Positions 8,735 to 11,729 of a stretch of 11,729 nucleotides of DNA are shown piece by piece. The stretch covers positions 1 through 11,729 of the forward strand of contig JAFTKA010000026.1 of NCBI GenBank assembly GCA_017456105.1. The letters run 5' to 3'. The position numbers were made by a program, and so were the translations under genes. The stretch's first letter is position 1; every line of letters begins with the position of its first letter. The notes below the pieces were generated by a model. The model saw only the letters and a program-made list of their open reading frames with translations, had not been told where the DNA came from and searched no databases. The stretch comes from Oscillospiraceae bacterium. GTDB lineage: Bacteria; Bacillota_A; Clostridia; Oscillospirales; Oscillospiraceae.

Positions 8735-9385
8735 TTACGCCTCGATTTTCTTTACGAACTGAGCCTTGTCTGCAGTTCCGAAAAAAGCAGAGCCGGCAAC
8801 CAGAACGTCCGCACCGTTTGCTTTGCAGATTTCACCTGTGGTAAGATCCACACCGCCGTCCACTTCCAGATGGCAGGAGGGGTTTACCTTGTCCAAGATC
8901 TCACGGATCGCCTTCAATTTCGGCATCATATCGGCCATGAATTTCTGACCGCCGAAGCCCGGCTCTACGGTCATCACCAGCACCATATCCACCTTATCCG
9001 CATAGGGCAGGATCGCCTCCGCAGGAGTCTTGGGCTTTACCACAATGCCGGGTTTGACGCCCATAGAGCGGATCTTCTCCAGTGCCGCCAGGGTGTTTTC
9101 TTCCGTATCCGCCTCCACGTGAATGGTTAAGTAATCAGAGCCTGCCTTGCAAAACTGCTCCACATAGCGAATGGGGGTATCGATCATCAGATGTACGTCC
9201 AAAACAAGGTCTGTGATGGGCCGCATGGCCTTGACCAGGGAGTAACCAAAGGACAGGTTCGGCACAAAATGGCCGTCCATAATGTCCACATGGAGCCATT
9301 TGACACCTTTTTCCTTGCAGTCGGTAAAATCCCGCTGCATATTCATATAATCACAGGATAAAATTGACGGAGAGAGAATTGCCAT
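8735..9385 (-). CDS. rpe: Ribulose-phosphate 3-epimerase
   Basis: This 216-residue protein matches the usual length of Rpe, the TIM-barrel enzyme that interconverts D-ribulose 5-phosphate and D-xylulose 5-phosphate in the pentose phosphate pathway (cytosol). Visible family signatures are PSIL with Ser7, HVDIMDGHFVPN with metal ligands His32 and Asp34, DVHLMI with His65, EPGFGGQ, and EVDGGV with Asp176, which is both metal ligand and acid/base. The segment usually written NPATP reads VVKPKTP here. The start ATG (9383-9385) has GAGGAA six bases upstream. It begins 18 nt after the regulator gene stops and is followed by a strong terminator, so it is the last gene of the Fe-S operon. Rpe uses a divalent metal, often Fe(II), which may link it to iron biology, but co-transcription could be incidental. 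Confidence 0.97.
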   Translation of the reverse strand: MAILSPSILSCDYMNMQRDFTDCKEKGVKWLHVDIMDGHFVPNLSFGYSLVKAMRPITDLVLDVHLMIDTPIRYVEQFCKAGSDYLTIHVEADTEENTLAALEKIRSMGVKPGIVVKPKTPAEAILPYADKVDMVLVMTVEPGFGGQKFMADMMPKLKAIREILDKVNPSCHLEVDGGVDLTTGEICKANGADVLVAGSAFFGTADKAQFVKKIEA

Positions 9386-9403
9386 AATATGTTCCTCACA
9401 TTC

Positions 9404-9814
9404 TTATTTTGCTTCTTCGATCAGATCCGCAAGGGTGATCCCCTCAAAGAACTGATCGATCATTTTGTCCAGCTTGTCCCACATGGGCTTAGTCTGACAG
9501 CAGGTGGACCGGGAGCAGGCCGCAGGACCCTGACTGGTGCAGGACACCGCCGCCAGGCTGCCTTCGGTCAACTTCAGAATGCTGCCCACCGTATAATCCT
9601 TCGGTTCACGATTGAGCCGATAGCCGCCACCCTTGCCGTGGACTGCGTCCACAAAATTGGCCTTTGACAGGGTGGTCATAATGGCCTCCAGGTATTTTTG
9701 GGAGATATTCTCCGATTCTGCGATCTCCTTCAGCGGAATATACCCCTCTCCCCCGTGGAGGGCAAAATGCACCATCACACGCAGAGCATACCGCCCCTTC
9801 GTTGATACGATCAT
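9404..9814 (-). CDS. Rrf2-family, IscR-like transcriptional regulator
   Basis: The protein has 136 residues from the ATG at 9812-9814 (MIVSTKGRYALRVM, the classic Rrf2 N-terminus). A longer frame starts nine codons upstream inside iscU but does not match the family. The winged-helix DNA-binding domain covers about residues 1-80 (ISQKYLEAIM recognition region, wing GKGGGYRL at 60-67). Glu43 and Cys92, Cys100 and Cys105/106 are positioned like the cluster ligands of IscR/NsrR. The E. coli IscR histidine ligand position appears to be Lys109. The family binds DNA as dimers and often senses Fe-S cluster state. The ATG overlaps the iscU stop as ATGA, and no clear ribosome binding site precedes it, so translation is probably coupled to iscU. 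A dyad at the operon promoter is the obvious target. A CymR-type or other sensing role cannot be excluded. Confidence 0.93.
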   Translation of the reverse strand: MIVSTKGRYALRVMVHFALHGGEGYIPLKEIAESENISQKYLEAIMTTLSKANFVDAVHGKGGGYRLNREPKDYTVGSILKLTEGSLAAVSCTSQGPAACSRSTCCQTKPMWDKLDKMIDQFFEGITLADLIEEAK

Positions 9815-10242
9815 TCGTGGCAGTGTGCACAGTTGGCACAATCCGGGAACAGCTTCTTGTCATAGGGAATGCCGTTCTTGTCGAAATAGTCCTTCAGAGC
9901 AGACTTGATGGCCTCCTCTGCCAGCACAGAGCAGTGCAGCTTGTGGGCAGGCAGGCCCTCCAACGCCTCCGCAACGGCCTTATTGGTCAAGGTCATAGCA
10001 TCGTCAATGGACTTGCCCTTGATCATCTCGGTGGCCATGGAGGAAGAGGCGATGGCAGAGCCGCAGCCAAAGGTCTCAAACTTCACGTCCACGATGATAT
10101 TGTCTTCAATTTTCAGGTAGATCTTCATAATGTCGCCGCACTTGGCGTTGCCTACCTCACCCACACCGTCAGCATTTTCGATAACGCCCACGTTTCTCGG
10201 GTGCATGAAATGGTCCATAACGACCTCAGAATATAATGCCAT
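9811..10242 (-). CDS. iscU: Iron-sulfur cluster assembly scaffold IscU/NifU-like
   Basis: This 143-residue scaffold protein assembles Fe-S clusters with sulfur from the desulfurase encoded just upstream. Conserved residues are visible: Cys35 and Asp37 (KCGD), Cys60 (TFGCGSAIASSSM), and His103-Cys104 (LHCS). The chaperone-recognition motif LPPVK of E. coli IscU is LPAHK here, in keeping with the absence of hscA/hscB in the window. The start MALYSEVV (ATG 10240-10242) has AGGAG 7 nt upstream; a further 18 codons of open frame precede it but overlap iscS and do not resemble the family. It begins 11 nt after the iscS stop, and its ribosome binding site overlaps that stop. The C-terminus is unusual: CANCAHCHE (residues 135-143), a cysteine cluster absent from classical IscU. 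Confidence 0.96.
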   Translation of the reverse strand: MALYSEVVMDHFMHPRNVGVIENADGVGEVGNAKCGDIMKIYLKIEDNIIVDVKFETFGCGSAIASSSMATEMIKGKSIDDAMTLTNKAVAEALEGLPAHKLHCSVLAEEAIKSALKDYFDKNGIPYDKKLFPDCANCAHCHE

Positions 10243-10249
10243 AATAATT

Positions 10250-10254
10250 CTCCT
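10250..10254 (-). promoter_or_regulatory. iscU ribosome binding site, decides the start
   Basis: AGGAG on the minus strand, 7 nt before the ATG at 10242. Its first base belongs to the iscS TAA stop (10254-10256), so the two genes are tightly packed. It selects MALYSEVV over the upstream in-frame ATGs. Confidence 0.8.
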
Positions 10255-11441
10255 TATAGAATGTATTCTCTTTTTCCCGTTTGCAGATCCCGCCACACAG
10301 GACTCATATTCCGCAAAAGCTCAACCACCTGGGGTACGACCGCCAAAATATGGTCGATTTCTTCGTCCGTATTGTAGTGGCTCAATGAAAGCCGCAGCGA
10401 GCCGTGAGCCACATCGTGAACCCGGCCGATAGCCAGCAGCACGTGGCTGGGATCTAAGCTTCCGGAGGTGCAGGCCGAGCCGGAGGAGGCACAAATCCCC
10501 TGTGCGTCCAGCATGAGTAAAAGGCTCTCGCCCTCGATGCCCTCAAAGCAGAAGCTGACATTACCCGGCAACCGGTTTTTCTCATCACCGTTCAGAGCAC
10601 AATGGGGAATCTTCTTCAGTCCCTCAATCAGCTTATCCCGCAGAGCAGTAACCTTTTTCGCATTTTTCTCTAAATTGCCGCAGGCGTCCTCCAAGGCAGC
10701 CGCCATACCGCAGATGCCGGGCAGGTTTTCCGTACCGGCTCTCTTGTTCCGCTCCTGAGCACCGCCCTCAATGAGGTTCAGCAGCGGCACGCCCCGACGG
10801 ACATACAACGCACCCACGCCCTTGGGGCCGTGGAACTTATGAGCGGACAGGCTCAGCATATCGATATTCTGTGCTTTTACGTCAATGGCAATATGACCAA
10901 CCGCCTGCACCGCGTCGGTGTGGAAGGTTACACCTGCGTTTTTACAAATTTCGCCAATTTCCGCAATCGGCAGCACAGAGCCGATCTCGTTGTTGGCATA
11001 CATCACCGTAACCAAACAGGTATCTTCCCGAATGGCGTCCTTCACCTGCTGTGCGGTAATATTATGACCATTTTTGACATCTAAAAGAGTGATCTCAAAG
11101 CCCTCTTTTTCCAGCTTATTCAGGGTGTGCAGTACGGCGTGATGCTCAAAGGCTGTGGAAATGATGTGCTTTTTGGCCTTTTTCGCACCAAAATGAGCCG
11201 CAGACAGAATCGCCTGGTTGTCCGCCTCACTGCCGCCGGAGGTAAAGATGATTTCCCTTGCCTCACAGCCCAAACAGGCCGCCACTCTGGCACGAGCGTC
11301 TTCCAAAACCTCTTTTGCCTGCTGACCAACGGTGTGCAGGCTGGACGGATTTCCGTATATTTCTTCAAAACAAGGCAGCATCGCATTCAAAGCATGTTTG
11401 CTTATTTTTGTGGTTGCTGCGTTATCGGCATAAACTTGCAT
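10254..11441 (-). CDS. iscS: Cysteine desulfurase, IscS/NifS class
   Basis: A 395-residue PLP enzyme of fold-type I that takes sulfur from L-cysteine, leaving alanine, and passes a persulfide to IscU. Signatures are VYADNAATT at the N-terminus, SGGSEADN (68-75), EHHA with His100/101, HTDAVQ with Asp176, SAHKFHGPKG with the PLP lysine Lys202, AGTEN (235-239), and SSGSACTSG with the catalytic Cys324 on the long loop of group I enzymes. The start is the ATG at 11439-11441: GGAGGA lies about 7 nt upstream. An in-frame ATG five codons earlier (11456) actually contains part of that ribosome binding site and is rejected. It is the first gene of the operon, directly behind a near-consensus promoter with an operator-like dyad. 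Confidence 0.97.
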   Translation of the reverse strand: MQVYADNAATTKISKHALNAMLPCFEEIYGNPSSLHTVGQQAKEVLEDARARVAACLGCEAREIIFTSGGSEADNQAILSAAHFGAKKAKKHIISTAFEHHAVLHTLNKLEKEGFEITLLDVKNGHNITAQQVKDAIREDTCLVTVMYANNEIGSVLPIAEIGEICKNAGVTFHTDAVQAVGHIAIDVKAQNIDMLSLSAHKFHGPKGVGALYVRRGVPLLNLIEGGAQERNKRAGTENLPGICGMAAALEDACGNLEKNAKKVTALRDKLIEGLKKIPHCALNGDEKNRLPGNVSFCFEGIEGESLLLMLDAQGICASSGSACTSGSLDPSHVLLAIGRVHDVAHGSLRLSLSHYNTDEEIDHILAVVPQVVELLRNMSPVWRDLQTGKREYIL

Positions 11442-11448
11442 GTAAAAT

Positions 11449-11455
11449 TCCTCCA
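11449..11455 (-). promoter_or_regulatory. iscS ribosome binding site, decides the start
   Basis: The sequence TTGGAGGAAT on the minus strand provides GGAGGA just ahead of the ATG at 11441. Because it overlaps codons 1-3 of the longer reading frame beginning at 11456, it argues for the shorter protein starting MQVYADNAATT. Confidence 0.8.
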
Positions 11456-11459
11456 AATG

Positions 11460-11469
11460 ATTTACCTAC
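11460..11469 (+). promoter_or_regulatory. Extra operator half-site downstream of the -10 box
   Basis: ATTTACCTAC recurs exactly here and at 11494-11503, 34 bp apart (about three helical turns). This copy lies just downstream of the predicted transcription start and has no nearby inverted partner, so it would be a half-site or accessory contact. Confidence 0.45.
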
Positions 11470-11482
11470 TTCTTCTATAGGC

Positions 11483-11511
11483 AATATACCATCATTTACC
11501 TACGGTGTCAA
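11483..11511 (-). promoter_or_regulatory. Sigma-A promoter of the iscS-iscU-regulator-rpe operon
   Basis: On the minus strand a perfect -35 box TTGACA (11506-11511) is followed after exactly 17 bases by TATATT (11483-11488), one base from the consensus TATAAT. Transcription should begin near 11476, giving an untranslated leader of about 35 nt. Such a strong promoter suggests control by repression. Confidence 0.88.
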
Positions 11512-11519
11512 TAGGTAAA
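11495..11519 (+). promoter_or_regulatory. Candidate Rrf2/IscR-type operator (25-bp inverted repeat)
   Basis: Perfect 8-bp arms TTTACCTA (11495-11502) and TAGGTAAA (11512-11519) flank a 9-bp centre that contains most of the -35 box. Total length is 25 bp, with CC at positions 5-6 and GG at 20-21, the geometry I recall for IscR type 2 sites. Binding here would block the promoter. The operon encodes an Rrf2 regulator, so autoregulation is the natural inference. Confidence 0.65.
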
Positions 11520-11575
11520 ATACATCTTGTAAAATAAAAGAGCAATCATTTCCAAAACTGCAAATGCCGCCCTGT

Positions 11576-11638
11576 TTTTTCGACTTTTGCATCGGTTATA
11601 TTCCCGGTGTCGAGGAATATTAATCTTGAGTCGAAAAA
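11576..11638 (+). promoter_or_regulatory. Nested inverted repeats ahead of the plus-strand gene
   Basis: An outer perfect 10-bp inverted repeat, TTTTTCGACT (11576-11585) with AGTCGAAAAA (11629-11638), encloses an inner 7-bp one, ATATTCC (11598-11604) with GGAATAT (11614-11620). The outer helix can be extended by a G-U pair, one mismatch and three more pairs (11571-11573 with 11641-11643) that take in the ribosome binding site. It could be an RNA leader that hides the start region, or a DNA operator. A TATATT box at 11597-11602 lies inside it, but I find no good matching -35. Confidence 0.5.
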
Positions 11639-11643
11639 GGAGG
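11639..11643 (+). promoter_or_regulatory. Ribosome binding site selecting a TTG start
   Basis: GGAGG lies eight bases before the TTG at 11652-11654. The nearby ATG at 11660 is in another frame, is 16 bases away and gives no signal peptide, so TTG is preferred. Confidence 0.75.
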
Positions 11644-11651
11644 TCATACAA

Positions 11652-11729
11652 TTGAAAAAATGGATATTTCGCCTAAGCATTTGTATCCTTTTGGTCAGCC
11701 TGCTGACCCCGACGGTCAGTGCCGCACAG
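11652..11729 (+). CDS. Secreted or lipid-free exported protein, N-terminus only (runs off window)
   Basis: Only 26 codons are visible, from a TTG start to the window edge. They encode a textbook Sec signal peptide: M-KKW-IFR positive start, a hydrophobic stretch LSICILLVSLL, and a likely cleavage site after TVSA (residue 24). The cysteine at residue 11 is in the hydrophobic core and is not a convincing lipobox. The mature protein lies outside the window, so no function can be assigned. The gene is divergent from iscS, with about 210 bp between the two starts, and shares that regulatory region. Confidence 0.75.
   Translation, partial: MKKWIFRLSICILLVSLLTPTVSAAQ

Noticed and set aside
8627..9130. 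167-codon plus-strand frame across the terminator and rpe
   Set aside because: It is antisense to rpe, crosses a strong hairpin, and shows no recognisable domain or ribosome binding site.
9815..9841. Upstream start for the Rrf2 regulator (145 residues)
   Set aside because: It lies inside iscU, adds residues absent from the family, and the ATG at 9814 gives the canonical N-terminus.
11442..11456. Upstream ATG giving a 400-residue IscS
   Set aside because: The five extra codons contain the ribosome binding site, and family members begin at or near VYADNAATT.
11660..11729. ATG-started frame at the right edge
   Set aside because: It is 16 bases from the ribosome binding site and gives no signal peptide, whereas the TTG frame has correct spacing and a clear one.

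Overview
The window looks like a chromosomal piece of a Clostridia-type Firmicute, possibly a gut Oscillospirales-like lineage. The taxonomic call is inference. It rests on strong AGGAG-type ribosome binding sites, sigma-A-like promoters, a TTG start, and a minimal cysteine desulfurase / scaffold / Rrf2 iron-sulfur operon without hscBA or ferredoxin genes. All genes except one at the right edge lie on the minus strand.

Region 1 (1-8400, minus) is one uninterrupted reading frame of 2800 codons that runs off the left edge. It encodes a giant secreted protein: a signal peptide, then four complete tandem units of 612-641 residues and the start of a fifth. Each unit has four modules in order: a CBM9/DOMON-like domain (A), a large concanavalin/jelly-roll-like domain (B), an atrophied bacterial Ig-like domain (C), and a second, diverged CBM9-like domain (D). 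No catalytic domain is visible in these 2800 residues, so a glycan-binding or adhesive surface role is the best inference. The C-terminus, which would show the anchoring mode, is outside the window. Many apparent plus-strand open frames here, including one of 869 codons, are antisense shadows.

Region 2 (8401-8734) is intergenic. It holds the ribosome binding site, leader and a candidate extended -10 promoter of the giant gene, and the terminator of the operon to its right.

Region 3 (8735-11441, minus) is a compact four-gene operon read right to left: iscS (cysteine desulfurase), iscU (Fe-S scaffold), an IscR-like Rrf2 regulator whose ATG overlaps the iscU stop codon, and rpe (ribulose-phosphate 3-epimerase). 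IscS supplies sulfur and IscU assembles clusters. The regulator probably senses cluster status and controls the operon. The promoter is near-consensus (TTGACA, 17 bp, TATATT), and its -35 box lies inside a 25-bp inverted repeat with the geometry known for Rrf2/IscR operators.

Region 4 (11442-11729) is the divergent intergenic region and the first 26 codons of a plus-strand secreted protein. That gene begins at a TTG behind a strong ribosome binding site. The site is itself part of a long inverted repeat that could act as an RNA leader structure or as an operator.
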